The notes: generated by a model from the letters alone, not told the origin. 64,000 nt of DNA from Microglena sp. YARC (GCA_022414725.1 CM039462.1:14206135-14270134), one strand, 5' to 3'. Positions 1-11,126 are shown, counted from the stretch's first letter. Translations and numbers: made by a program.

Positions 1-289
1 AGCAGAAGCAGAAGCAGAAGCAGAAGCAGAAGCAGAAGCAGAAGCAGAAGCAGGAAGCAGAAGCAGAAGCAGAAGCAAGAAGCAGAAGCAGAAGCAGAAG
101 CAGAAGCAGAAGCAAGAAGCAGAAGCAGAAGCAGAAGCAGAAGCAGAAGCAGAAGCAGAAGAAGCAGAAGCAGAAGCAGAAGCAGAAGCAGAAGCAGAAG
201 AGCAGAAGCAGAAGCAGAAGCAGAAGCAGAAGCAGAAGCAGAAGCAGAAGCAGAAGCAGAAGCAGAAGCAGAAGCAGAAGCAGAAGCAG

Positions 290-324
<35 letters not shown>

Positions 325-363
325 GCAGCAGAAGCAGCAGCAGAGCAAGCAGAAGCAGCAGCA

Positions 364-422
<59 letters not shown>

Positions 423-432
423 CAGCAGCAGC
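1..432. repeat. AGAAGC/AGC microsatellite
   Basis: Nearly pure AGAAGC hexamers to about 290, then AGC triplets with interspersed AGAAGC to 432. It has no start or stop context of a gene and runs off the window edge. Confidence 0.95.
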
Positions 433-1715
433 ATCAGTTGGGTGTGGAGGGTATAGCGCGTGCCTGGCGCGTGGTCGGCGCCTTTTGGCCTAGCCACTTG
501 GTTTTTTGGTTCCATATCTTGCCGACCTGTCGCCCAGGTGGCAGCCAGTCTGGGATCTCGATTTCTCGGCGCAGCCACAGGAACGATTGCCTGTCTGCCG
601 ACCACCCACCTGCACCCGCACCCGTCCAAGGTTACCAGCCTTGAGTGGTGCCCTAATTTTCCTGCGCCGACCTGTTCACCCCGTACGCTGCTTTGCGCTG
701 CTCTAATGCATGAAGCCAGTTTCGTTTTCGACTCCTTCTCACTGTTCCTCCGTGAAATTCTCTTGCATTTCCTGAGCCTAGCCGTTATGATACGCGAATT
801 TTCCTTCGCACTTCAGCTATTTTCGGTGCTCGCTGCCTGAGTCGCGCTGTATTCAACGGTGTAGCCTCTCTTTGTCTGCCCAAACTCTATCCCACAGATT
901 TCGCTGCCACTGTTAATAACTTCGCATGCAGCTCCCTCCGTCACAGCATTCCCTTCTCCTTCTCCTGCGCTCTCGCTCTTGCCCGCTCGCTGACTGCCAT
1001 TCGCTGACGTGGCCAGGGGCAGTGGTTTCGGGATAACCCGTTTCGGAGTTACCCGTTTTCGGATCTCGATTTCCCGACACCTGTTGCTGACGTGGCCACA
1101 AGGGTCGACACCTGTCGCTGACGTGGCCACGGGGGTGGTCCTCCCGTCGGTACGAGGGCTCAGATGCTGTGAAATTCTCTTGCATTTCCTGAGCCTAGCC
1201 GTTCTCATACCCGAATTTTCCTTCGCACTTCTGCTATTTTCGGTCCTCGCTGCCTGAGCCCCCCGATATTCAACGGTGTAGCCTCCCTTTGTCCATCTGC
1301 CCAAACTCTTTCCCACCGATTTTGCTGCCACTGCCAATAACTTCGCATGCAGCCCCCCCCGTCGCAGCATTCCGTTGGCCTTCTCCTGCGCTCTCACGCA
1401 CTCCTGCCAGCTCGCTGGCTGCCTTTCGCTGACGTGGCCAGGGGAGCCGTTTCGAAGTTACCCGTTTCGGAGTTACCAGTCTCGGATCTCGATTTTCTGA
1501 GACTTGTTGCTGACGTAGCCACGGGGGTGGTCCTCCCGTCGGTACGACGGGCTCAGATGCTAGTCCTATATATAATAGTTCCATGTCGGGTTTAGCGCGT
1601 GGTTTCAGGGCATTGGTTTCTTTGGTTTCGGATCTCGATTTTCCTAGACCTGTCGCTGACGTGGCCACGGGGGTCTTCCCGTCGGTACGACGGGCCCAGA
1701 TGCTAGTATATATAA
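433..1715. repeat. Diverged tandem duplication, no gene recognised
   Basis: The stretch around 740-1010 recurs at about 1165-1440, including a shared block that begins GTGAAATTCTCTTGCATTTC. A shorter block containing GCTGACGTGGCCACGGGGGT recurs three to four times up to 1700. Overlapping open frames on both strands follow the repeat and resemble no known protein, so no coding call is made. Confidence 0.7.
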
Positions 1716-1774
1716 AGAAATCATGGTCGTGGTCGTGGTGGTGTCATCATCGCGTACCCACGTGCCATCCTATT

Positions 1775-2365
1775 CTCATATACACATGTATTGACAAGCG
1801 TGCATACACCCGCAAACAAATCTACTCTCACATACAAACCTGCTCTCACATATAAACCTGTTCTCACATACACACATGTATTGACACGCTTGCATGCACC
1901 TGCCCTGCGGACAAACCTACTCTCACATACAAACCTGCTCTCACATACACATGTGCAGACAAGCTTGCATACACTAGCCCAGCGAACAAAGCTGCACTCA
2001 CATACACACCTGCTCTCACATACACACATGTATTGACACGCTTGCATACACCTGCACTACGAAGGAACATGCTCACATATACAAACCTGCTCACATACAT
2101 GCACCTGCTCTCACATACACACATGTATTGACAAGCGTGCATACACCTGCAATGCGAACGAACATGCTCACATATATGCACCTGCTCTCACATACAAACA
2201 TGTATTGACAAGCGTGCATACACCTGCAATGCGAACGAACATGCTCACGTATATGCACCTGCTCTCACATACACACATGTATTGACAAGCGTGCATACAC
2301 CTGCAATGCGAACGAACATGCTCACATATAAGCACCTGCTCTCACATACAAACATGTACCTTGTA
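1775..2365. repeat. ~77-bp minisatellite
   Basis: Units built on CATGTATTGACAAGCGTGCA plus CTGCTCTCACATACA recur with a period near 77 bp, most regular from 2100 to 2350. The open frames here follow the repeat. Confidence 0.85.
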
Positions 2366-2453
2366 CGTAAGAAATAGTGAACATGATTGGCAATCCCATG
2401 ATCGCATAAACCTGCCAAAAAAACACTTCCACCAAAATATGGATTTTGTGTAA

Positions 2454-2456
<3 letters not shown>

Positions 2457-2546
<90 letters not shown>
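2457..2546. repeat. (CT)n microsatellite
   Basis: About 90 bp of uninterrupted CT dinucleotides. From 2547 to 2865 there is only A/T-rich sequence with a G-rich run near 2686-2709; nothing else is visible there. Confidence 0.98.
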
Positions 2547-2549
<3 letters not shown>

Positions 2550-2870
2550 TAACGGTGTTACACAATTTAATTGCGGTCCAGCCACACAGTAATCAAAAAC
2601 ACCAAAAATATCATGATGCATAATTCATCTAGTCAACCCTATTATTGAGAAAGTGCAGTAAGCCAATTAACTAAGATCTTTTGAAGGGGGTGGGGGTGGG
2701 GGGGGGGGTCCCTCTGTAACACAAAAACTCATTCCATATCAAAAGATTGAAACAAACTCCAAAGGCACAGTTCTAGGCCACAAATAATCTAAATAATCTA
2801 AATATCTAAGGGTACAAAAACCAATCTAGGCAAATTAAGCCAGAAGGTGCTAGTTTCTATAATTGTCATT

Positions 2871-3206
2871 CTATGTGTCTATGTCTAAGGCGTCTCTGAT
2901 GTCCGCCCTCCAGCTTGTCCTGTCTTGGGCCAGTAGGTACCAATTTGGAGACATGTTGGTGGCTTGGAGATCATCCCTAAGGGTGTGAATGATGGTCTGT
3001 CCTCCTTGCCTTGGTTGACCCTCAGCAAGGGGTGTGTGCGTGGCGAAGAGCATTTGCTTCATGATGCGAGAGTCGGGTCGCCTGGCTAAGTGTCCTAGGA
3101 ACCTCAGTCTATTTTCTCTAATGATGCTGGGAATATCCCTGTGGTTGCATCTTTGTCTTATGTCCTCATTTCTAACTCTGTCCGCTCTGCTTATGTTCAA
3201 CCGCAT
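2871..3206 (-). pseudogene. LINE C-terminal region
   Basis: This follows the RT in another frame and carries the stretch RLRFLGHLARRPDSR, common downstream of LINE RT domains (R-FLGH). It ends close to the 3' end of the element. The frame change relative to the RT lies around 3200. Confidence 0.7.
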
Positions 3207-4450
3207 GCGTAGACCTCATGAAGTGCCACGATGAGTCGTTGAATCAGGGGTTCTGAGAGAGCCCATGTCTCGCTCCCGTACAGGAGGGTGGACGGTATGA
3301 TAGCTTTGAACACCAGATTCTTGATTTTCCTGGTTATGCTGTGGTTTTTCCATAGCCTAACCAGAGAAGCGCAAGCCTCCCTTGTCCTAGCGATCCTGCG
3401 TTTGACCTCCTCTTGTAGGTCCCCATCTGGTGTGAACAGATTACCCAGGTACATGAATGAGGCAACAAAATCAATGCTGCCCCCGTTCAGTGCTATGGGA
3501 GTGGGAGTGAGGTGAGAGGGGGAGCTAGACAGAGGGTGGAAGTGCATATCCTTTGTCTTCTTGTAGTTGATGGACATACCCCAAGTTCCTGAGGTGGTCT
3601 CAAGACTCTTCAAGAGGGAGGTGAAGCCATCTTTGGAGTAGGACAAGAGGACTAGGTCATCAGCATACAGGAGGAAGGTGATGTAATGAGTCGTAGCTTG
3701 GGGGTGGGATCTAGGGTTGGCTGGAGTGTTGAGCAGTCCATTCATGTCTGAGGCTATTGGGAATCCAAGCTGGACATCCTCTAGTGAGAAACTACTTATA
3801 ACCAGGTGATCCATGAACAGGTTGAAGAGGAGGGGGGAGAGGGCACATCCTTGCCTCACTCCTGTTTTCATCTCAAACTTTCTGGATCTGTAACCCTGGA
3901 CAAGGACCTCTCCTGAGCATCCATTGTACATTTCTTTAACTAAGCTAACTAGGTGGGGATCTACCCCTCTGGCAGCCATCAGCGTCCACATTGCCTCCCT
4001 GTTGACGCTGTCGAAAGCCTTGCGGTAGTCCACAAAAGATGCAAGGAGCGGGGCCCGCCCTGCCTTGGATAGTTCACAGATGCGCCTCATGGTGAAGAGC
4101 TGGTCAGCGCAGTCCCTACTTGCTCGAAACCCACATTGCGCCTCATGCAAAGTTGGCTCGTTGGTGGGCTTGAGTCTGTCGATTAGCACATTCGTGTAGA
4201 CCTTGCTACATACCGGCAGCAAGCTGATACCTCTGTAGTTGTCTGGTAGTAGCTTGTCTTCCTTCCCCTTGTAGATATACGTCTGGGTGGCTTCCTTCCA
4301 TGACTGGGGGCAGCGGCCTGATGCCCATGTCACTGATATGACCCTGTGTAGCCGTGAGGCAACTGCGTGGCCACCCAGCTTCAGCATCTGCGCAGTGACT
4401 GCACAGTTTCCTGGTGCTGTGTTCTTCAGCTTTTGAATAGCCTTCATCAA
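3197..4450 (-). pseudogene. LINE reverse transcriptase domain
   Basis: An open frame of about 417 residues covers the RT palm and thumb. Visible motifs in order are KAFDSVNREAMW (motif A region), GVRQGCALSPLLFN (motif B), LLYADDLVLL (catalytic YADD) and a C-terminal LYGSETWAL block typical of LINE RTs. The enzyme would perform target-primed reverse transcription of its own RNA. It is not a host gene: upstream and downstream domains continue in other frames, so the full polyprotein is broken. Confidence 0.88.
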
Positions 4451-5076
4451 GGCTTCTTCTGCTCTATTGTCGGTGCGCTGGCCCTGAGGGGGGGGGGGGG
4501 GGGGATAGCTCCTGGTGCAGGGGGCTGGGGCGCTTGGGACTGCTCCTCTTCCTCTCTCCTGTGAGCTGCCTCTAGTATGCGGGTCCTCTGTCTGGTCTGG
4601 GGGGTAGGGCTTGTCTCAAAGGGGATGTCTGGTTGAGGTGGCGGGAGGGGGGGGGGGGGGGGTCTGACGCCCGCCAGGGTCTCTTGGGCGACAGTGGACT
4701 CCACATTCAGCGTGCGCTCGCTGTGGATGGCTAGGACATTCGCTACTGTTTGAGGGTCTGATGTTGGGTCACCTGTGGGTGACTTAATGGAGGCGATGGA
4801 TGCAGCCCGGGTGCGTCCTGTGAGAACGTTGATCTTGTTGAACACCACCCTGGTGTGTCGGTCTTCATACGCCTCTTGTAAGCAGCGAGCTTCTGACTCC
4901 TGGAAGGCTGCGAGGTCTGCCGTGGCTGACCGGCTACACTCTCTGTTTCCAGCTCTGAAGGCAGCGTCCGCCTCCCCCATGGCTGCCTGGGTGGTGTCTG
5001 ACGGTGATCCCTTGTACTTCCATCTAGCCTCTTTGGATACAAGGAGTGCGCCAGCTTTGGCAATGGAGAGGTCCAC
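4447..5076 (-). pseudogene. LINE linker between endonuclease and RT
   Basis: About 209 residues, Pro-rich near the C-terminus (two poly-Pro runs encoded by C/G homopolymers), joined upstream to the endonuclease frames and downstream to the RT. No catalytic motif is seen. The homopolymers make frame errors likely here. Confidence 0.55.
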
Positions 5077-5118
5077 TGTCGCGATGGTGATGTGGCGTTG
5101 TGTGGGGGCTCGTGTTGG

Positions 5119-6180
5119 TCATGGTGATGCTTGGGCCGCTGCTCTCATGAAATCTGAGTGGAAGGTAGTCCACTCCGTCTCAACATCCCCGGGTGGCTGG
5201 GGGGTGGTGGGTGTTGTGTTCCCTAGCAGTTGGGATATCTCTCGGAGGTAGTATGCCTGTGCCTCCGTTTTGCCGGTTGCATCCCTGGGGCCGGGGGCTG
5301 AGAGTACGTGAGCCGTCAGGTTCCCGCCGGGGGGGCGTCTGTTGGACAGGCGGAGGCGTATATCGCAGACCACGGGGCGGTGGTCCGTGTTGTGAGAGAT
5401 TGCATGAGGTAGGACCCTGGTGTCCATGACTGAGGTACGGAAGCGTTGACTAACGAGGACTAGGTCAACTGCGGTCCTCGTCCGCCCGGTGTTGGAGTAC
5501 CATGTAGCAGACTGTGAGAGTGTGTGGGGGAACATGTAGTTTGCCACAAATAGTCTGTGCTCACTGCAGAGCTGGAGGCATCATCTTCCATTGTCGTTGG
5601 GGCTGAGGAAGGGGAGCGGTTCTTGAGGTCTTGCCTGGCGTCTGCGTCCCCGTGGCGTTGGCTGAGGGCCTTGGCCGGGGGACCTGTTGAAGATGGTGGC
5701 CAGGAAGGCTTGGGCGTGGAATCTTGATGTGGCAAGGTCAGATGCTGCTGTAGTATCTAGGGCAGAGCCGCTGTCCATTGGGAACAGAGCGTCCATGGCT
5801 GGCGGGGTGGGGTATTCACCGGGCTCGTATGCTGCCCCAATGGGTCTGGGGGGACAGGCTGAAGTTGCCTTCGGGAATGTGCCATATCTGCCTACCACTT
5901 GTGGCCATGTCTCCCGGTCGTTCCCCACTTGTGCGTTGAGGTCTCCTAAGATGAAGACACAGTGGCTCGTGGGGATGGCCGGAGGATGGCTGTGAGTTGC
6001 AGGTAGAAGCCTTCCTTGTCTCGTGGGTTTGCTGCTTCCGTAGGTGCATATGCCACGACCAGTGTGACCTTGACTGGGCCGTTGAAGGACATGTGCATAA
6101 GGCGGTCGCTGACGGCTGTGGGTGGTCCCATCGCGTCTTTCTGCAGCCTCGGGTGGATCATGAGGCCTACTCCTCGCACA
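5119..6180 (-). pseudogene. LINE endonuclease, frameshifted fragments
   Basis: Pieces in several frames carry EN motifs: VVAYAPTEAA and GDLNAQVGND (metal-binding region) and NTDHRPVVCDIRL (the SDH-like catalytic His motif). In this family the enzyme nicks target DNA to prime reverse transcription. The N-terminal Glu-containing motif is missing because of the 5' truncation at the (CT)n tract, and the remaining parts need several frame changes to read through. Confidence 0.7.
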
Positions 6181-6181
6181 T

Positions 6182-6182
<1 letters not shown>

Positions 6183-6253
<71 letters not shown>

Positions 6254-6802
6254 CCCCTGAAACACACACTCACTCACAAGCAAACAAACAAACACGCTTG
6301 CGTACTGTGTGCACACAAGCTCACACTCACTCACACACACACACTCTCACACACACACTCACACACGCACACACACACACTCACACACACACTCACACAC
6401 TCACACACACACTCACACACACACTTGCACACTCACACACACACACACACACTCACACACACACACTCACACACTCACACACACACTCACACACTCACAC
6501 ACACACTCACACACACACACTCACACGCACACTCACACACACACTATCACACACACACTCACACACACACTCACACACTCACACACACACTCACACACAC
6601 ACTTTCACACTCACACACACTTGCACACACTCACACACTCACACTCACACACACACACTCACACTCACACACACACACTCACACACACACTCACACACAC
6701 ACTCACTCACACACACTCACACACACACTCACACACACACTATCACACACACACTTACACACACACTCACACACACACACTCACACACTCACACACACAC
6801 CT
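6183..6802. repeat. (CT)n then (ACACTC)n microsatellites
   Basis: A (CT)n run to about 6250 is followed by more than 450 bp of ACAC/ACTC dinucleotide-type repeat. Long open frames of alternating Thr-His or Ser-Leu here are artefacts of the repeat. Confidence 0.95.
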
Positions 6803-6822
6803 GTACCTCCCTTACCCCAAAG

Positions 6823-6947
6823 ATGACCGAGATGAGGCACCCATGACGATGTCAACCATTTGCTTCTGTGACTTGGCGGGTAGTGAGCCCATGTCGCAAG
6901 CTGCAGGGACGGAAGACGTTAGCAAGGAGAAGATCAGGCAAATTGAG
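6823..6947 (+). CDS. Kinesin exon: switch II, copy A
   Basis: Encodes APMTMSTICFCDLAGSEPMS and onward to KEKIRQIE, the switch II (DxxGSE) part of the motor. The donor is GAG|GTGGGT. The acceptor is uncertain: CCAAAG before 6823 follows a pyrimidine stretch, while GATGAG before 6837 would give the phase-0 start common in this gene. The conserved Arg after DLAGSE is Pro here. A second, more canonical copy lies 198 bp downstream, so this may be the decayed one. Confidence 0.75.
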
Positions 6948-7266
6948 GTGGGTGTGTTTTGGGTGGGTGTGGGGGTGCTGGGGGGGAAATGGGTGGGGGG
7001 GGCTGGGGGGGAAATGGGGGGGGGGGGGGGTAGCGGCCCCATGACGATGTCAACCATTTGCTTCTGTGACTTGGCGGGTAGTGAGCGCATGTCGCAAGCT
7101 GCAGGGACGGAAGACGTTAGCAAGGAGAAGATCAGGCAAAATGAGGTGAGTGGTGTGTGTGTTGGGGGTGGGGTGGGGTGGGTGCAGTGTGTGTGTGCGT
7201 GTAGTTCTAGGTGTATTCTAGGGGTAGAGGGTGTGTGGGGGGCGGGGGGGAGGCGGTGTGTGTGTA

Positions 7267-7298
<32 letters not shown>

Positions 7299-7600
7299 GG
7301 GGGGTCCTAGGGGTACTGGGGGTAAATGGTGTGTGTGTGGGGGGGGGGGGGGCGGGGGGAGGCGATGTGTGTGTGTGGTGGTGGGGGTGGTGGTGGTGGT
7401 GGTGGGGGGGGGGGGGTAGGCGGTGTGTGTGTGTGGGGGGGGGGGGGGGGGGGGGGGGGTACTAGGGGTACTGGGGGTAAATGGTGTGAGGGGGGGGGGG
7501 GGGGGGACGGGGGGGAGGCGATGTGTGTGTGTGGGGGGGGGGGGGGGGGGGAAGTTTTAGGGGTACTGGGGGTAAAGGGTGTGGGTGGGTACATGTTTTT
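6948..7600. repeat. G-rich intronic repeats around the duplicated exon
   Basis: Apart from exon copy B, this stretch is GTGTGT and poly-G runs with a recurring GGGGTACTGGGGGTAAA block (four copies between about 7310 and 7580). The runs of G could form quadruplexes. No other exon is seen. Confidence 0.85.
7034..7145 (+). CDS. Kinesin exon: switch II, copy B
   Basis: A tandem copy of the preceding exon, offset exactly 198 bp. It encodes the canonical DLAGSER and ends KEKIRQNE with donor GAG|GTGAGT, a better donor than copy A. Its only evident acceptor (GGGTAG before 7034) follows a poly-G run rather than pyrimidines and implies a different start phase from copy A. Which copy is spliced cannot be told from sequence; inclusion of both would duplicate the motor core and is unlikely to work. 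Confidence 0.75.
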
Positions 7601-7746
7601 CCAGCCAACTCTGGGCTGCTCACCATCTTCCAATTCTAAGTCCCACGTGCGATACACACCGATACCAAATGATCCCCTTCCTATCTTTATCCTTCCCCTC
7701 CCTACCCTTATCAACGGAAATTATCCACCTACCTATCTCCCTTGCA

Positions 7747-7931
7747 AGACCAAATCGCTTGAGGACGAAGAGTCGGGGGTTCGATTCTCCCTACGGCCAC
7801 TCTTAGCGTTGCAGGTCGTTGTCAACCGCGATGGTAGCTTGTCAAGTTGAGGTAGAAGACCGCTCTCTAACCGCGTACGACAGGTTCCCGTAACACCACG
7901 CCCCACCAGGCGCTATCATTACCTTGTTTTC
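7747..7931 (+). mobile_element. tRNA-derived SINE, 5'-truncated (copy 1)
   Basis: Carries the tRNA-like B box GGGGGTTCGATTC and the family body ending ACACCACGCCCCACCAGG. It is flanked by an 11-bp duplication TCTCCCTTGCA at 7736-7746 and 7932-7942. The right copy is the polypyrimidine tract and acceptor of the next kinesin exon. The A-box region is missing relative to copy 2. Confidence 0.85.
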
Positions 7932-7943
7932 TCTCCCTTGCAG

Positions 7944-8009
7944 GCTGTTAGCATTAATAAAAGTCTATTGACGCTAGGGACTGTCATCCGAGCACTTGGG
8001 AATTCAGAG
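7944..8009 (+). CDS. Kinesin exon: INKSL helix
   Basis: Twenty-two codons, phase 0 to 0, encode AVSINKSLLTLGTVIRAL plus GNSE, the strongly conserved kinesin motif after switch II. The acceptor is TTGCAG|GCT and the donor GAG|GTAAGA. The acceptor lies directly beside a SINE insertion whose target duplication copied it. Confidence 0.93.
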
Positions 8010-8029
8010 GTAAGACTGTTACGTATGGA

Positions 8030-8180
8030 TAGGGACCAGCATATCATATGATGCTGACCTAATGCGAGTATGGTATCATATGATATCATACCAGTTGCAT
8101 CACATGATATTGTATATAAATGGTAAATGTAGCTTGGTCAGAGTTGCTGATATCATGTGATATCATATTGCCGTTCCCTA
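8030..8180. mobile_element. hAT-type MITE, ATATGATATC family
   Basis: Ends are TAGGGACCAGCA on the left and TTGCCGTTCCCTA on the right, the family terminal inverted repeat. The interior is rich in CATATGATATC palindromes. The flanking 8-mers match at 5 of 8 positions, so the duplication has decayed. Confidence 0.65.
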
Positions 8181-8519
8181 CATTTGAATCACATGTAGAC
8201 AAGGTCATGTAGTCCCCTTGCGTCCCTATCCACCATCAGCCATTATAAATAAAGGTGTATGCAAGACTGCATAGGATTCTGTTGTTTTCCATGATGCGCC
8301 GGCTAAAATGAATCTGTCTAAATCTGCAGGTCTACAGTACATCTGTATAAACCACACACATACGTATACATGTCTTTATATAAGCTAGAAAGTACCCTTT
8401 CAAGCCCCATAAAGCCTCATACTTCATCCATCAATACTTTCATACCCCATAGCTCAAACATTAATACACCTACCTCATACATCATACACGCATAACTTCT
8501 GATCCCACACCCCATACCT

Positions 8520-8700
8520 CATACCGACTCAACGCATACCGACTCAACTCGACCCAACCCAACTCGACCCAACCCGACTCAACCCAAACCGCCCAAACTC
8601 AACGCAAACCAACCCAACTCAACCCAAACTAGCCAACTCAACCCAAACCAACTGAACCCAAACCAACTCAATCCAACTAAACCCCAAACCACCCTCTCCC
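8520..8700. repeat. AACCCAACTC-type low-complexity repeat
   Basis: Irregular CAACC/CAACTC pentamers in the intron directly upstream of the next acceptor. No gene is seen between 8181 and 8706. Confidence 0.8.
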
Positions 8701-8706
8701 TAATAG

Positions 8707-8818
8707 GCTCGCAAGGGGCACATCAAATACCGTGAATCCAAGCTCACTCGTATCCTTCAATCATCTCTGAATGGAAACGCCCGAATGGCCCTTGTGTGCA
8801 ACATCTCCCCAGCCGCAA
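8707..8818 (+). CDS. Kinesin exon: ESKLTRILQ region
   Basis: Encodes [18 protein letters not shown] and then [18 protein letters not shown]. This is the kinesin YRxSKLTxLL motif and the beta strand following it, the microtubule-binding face. It has 37 codons plus one base; the acceptor is AATAG|GCT and the donor GCAA|GTACGC, giving phase 1. The next exon supplies CA to finish the Thr codon. Confidence 0.93.
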
Positions 8819-8958
8819 GTACGCAAGCATATGGGGAATGTTTTGTATTATGGCCTATGCGTGGGGCGTGGAGTGGGCCCAGGGTTGGCCATTGTGTGCA
8901 CCATCTCCCCAACCTCAACCAAGAAAGCACAGGTGGCGTGGCCACACAGGGGGGATGG

Positions 8959-8961
8959 GTT

Positions 8962-9036
<75 letters not shown>
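8959..9036. repeat. (ATT)n microsatellite
   Basis: About 26 ATT triplets. The Tyr, Ile, Leu or Asn homopolymer frames across it are artefacts. Confidence 0.97.
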
Positions 9037-9773
9037 GTATTATTATTAGTATGATGATGATGATAACATTTTTGGCGGAGCCCCCTCTTCAAGGGGGCGG
9101 GAGCCCCCAGGGTTACCCATTTGTCCGGTTGACCAACCGACCGACCGTCTGACCGAGACGAAGCCTGACACGCCAGCCAACAGTCTCGTAACTTACTCGC
9201 TTCTGTTACCACCTGTCGCTCCGTCGAACACTATCCGCCAATTTTTGGCGTCGCTTGCGACGCTGCATATAACTTGTTTCTGGTGAACTACTGAACTCCA
9301 AATGTGCCCCAGGCATACGAGCACCAGTTCACAAGCTTCTAGAAAGCTCCCTGAGCTACCTACTGGTCTGAGTGTGTGTGTGAGACCGCCCAGGGTGTGT
9401 GTGTGAGTGTCCATCCCCTCCCACCACACACAGGGTATAGCTGAACTTATTGCTTCCCACACTGTGTCATAATTTTTGCAAAGCAGTTGTGAGAGTCAGC
9501 CACAAATGAATAAGCATTTTTAGCGAAACATCACTGCACAAAATAAATGTAGGTCCAAAATCCAAAAATCAATATCAAAAAAACGTCCCAAATGTTATTT
9601 TCCCTCAACCAGAATTCTTATTTAATTTTGGTCCAATCGGAGAAAGTCGATTTAGCCTCTGAACCGCACAACACAGTGAGCCCCAAAGCTTTCAGCTGCA
9701 TTGGAATGCCTGTCATGACAGCTCTCAAAGCACTAGCTAGCGTCAGGTTTGACCCAAGGACAGGGAAAGCGAG

Positions 9774-10235
9774 CTGTCTAGAAGCTGCTACGCGTATCGT
9801 ATCTTAAAGAATCAGTGCCGATCATGTCATCCAGCTGCCTAGAAGCTGCTACGCGTATCGTATATTAAAGAACCAGTGCCGATCATGTCATCCAGCTGCC
9901 TAGAAGCTGCTACGCGTATCGTATCTTGAAGAACCAGTGCCGATCATGTCATCCAGCTGCCTAGAAGCTGCTACGCGTATCGTATCTTGAACAACCAGTG
10001 CCGATCATGTCATCCAGCTGCCTAGAAGCTGCTACGCGTACCGTATATTAAAGAACCAGTGCCGATCATGTCATCCAGCTGCCTAGAAGCTGCTACGCGT
10101 ATCGTATCTTGAAGAACCAGTGCCGATCATGTCATCCAGCTGCCTAGAAGCTGCTACGCGTATTGTATATTAAAGAACCAGTGCCGATCATGTCATCCAG
10201 CTGCCTAGAAGCGGCTACGCGTATCGTATCTTCAG
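9774..10235. repeat. 61-bp minisatellite, ~7 copies
   Basis: The unit begins CAGCTGCCTAGAAGCTGCTA and includes a GTGCCGATCATGTCATC block, with a 61-bp period. The CTAGAAGCTGC core is related to the dispersed AGCAGCTTCTAGGCAGCTCC motif elsewhere in the window. Nothing gene-like is seen between 9040 and 9770 or between 10236 and 10860. Confidence 0.92.
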
Positions 10236-10867
10236 TGATGACCATGCCATCCCTCCTAACGCTCGTCATCTCTCGAACCTCTTTCCCCTGCCTGCTTACA
10301 TTACATTACATGTTAAAGTCTACTTGACACCGCGAGGGTGTATGAGACTCTGTGCTTTAAACAAAAAGAAAAAGCACCCACAAAGCAAAAAACCCCATTA
10401 CATCAGGGGTGTGTCGAGGACAAACAAACCAAACTCCCAACCACCGTTTTGGTGGCGTAGGTATTAAACCCCTTAGAGCAGGACCCAGATCTCAACCACT
10501 TACAGTGGCGGAGGTAAGAAGCTAACAAATGAGAAGTCTCAAGAAGAAAAAAAAGGGATAATAAATTACGGTGCCACTAAGCAGTCCAGGGCTTCCTGTC
10601 TTGCTCTTCTACAAGTAGAAAGATAGTCGGCTAGGTTGCTCCAAAAAGACTTAGTGCCATTTCCATTCATAAAGGTTCTGAATGTGGAATCGCAGAATTC
10701 CACATTCCATACGGTTAAGCTGTATCATCACCTACAGCAGCTCTCTCTCTGTGGCTGTACACCCAATATGTGTGCCCCCCCTTGTCAATCTAGTAGATAT
10801 CATCAACCCCATGGCTCACAGCATCAACCCCACCAACTACCACCTAACTCAAACCCAGTACCCAACC

Positions 10868-10977
10868 CCTGTGTGCAGCATCTGTTAATCAAAGCACGGC
10901 AGGGGTTGGGTAGTGGGGTTGATGCAGGGTTTCTCTCTCCATCTCCTGACCCCCTTTTCCCTTTCCCCTGCTTGCAG
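10868..10977 (+). repeat. Decayed copy of the next kinesin acceptor
   Basis: TGCAGCATCTGTTAATCAAA near 10873 matches the true acceptor and exon start TGCAGCATCTGTTGACCAAA at 10973-10992. It is a roughly 100-bp tandem duplication spanning the intron-exon junction, with the upstream copy degraded. Confidence 0.7.
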
Positions 10978-11126
10978 CATCTGTTGACCAAAGCATGGTA
11001 GCTCTGAAGTTTGCAAACGCAGCAAAGAATATTGTCATGCGACCAGTGATGAATGCTGTGGTCGATGACAAGGCTGTTATCAGGCGTATAATGGCCGAGA
11101 ATCAGTCCCTCAAGGCTCAGCTAACG
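10978..11126 (+). CDS. Kinesin exon: end of motor and neck
   Basis: Continues the split Thr codon and encodes SVDQSMVALKFANAAKNI, the final motor helix (LKFAxxAKxI). The neck stretch follows, with MRPVMNAVVDDKAVIRRI, and it ends ENQSLKAQLT. The neck pattern (DxAxIRRxxxENxxLKxQL) resembles kinesin-7. The acceptor is TTGCAG|CAT and the donor ACG|GTAGAT, phase 0. The combined length with the previous exon is divisible by three. Confidence 0.92.

Larger units (their letters stand above)
2866..6182 (-). mobile_element. Non-LTR retrotransposon (LINE), 5'-truncated
   Basis: Read on the minus strand, the segment carries an apurinic-type endonuclease region, a linker, a reverse transcriptase with a YADD core and a LINE-type C-terminal region. 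The 5' end stops abruptly at a (CT)n tract near 6183, so the start of the endonuclease is absent. At least four frame changes separate the domains, so the copy looks dead. It lies antisense and upstream of the first recognisable kinesin exon, either in an intron or in the flank of that gene. The RT C-terminal style resembles RTE-like elements, but the clade is not settled by eye. Confidence 0.85.

Noticed and set aside
6309..7310. 333-residue open frame with Thr-His repeats leading into kinesin sequence
   Set aside because: The first two thirds are an ACAC/ACTC microsatellite. Only the switch II exons inside it are real, and the frame passes through introns.
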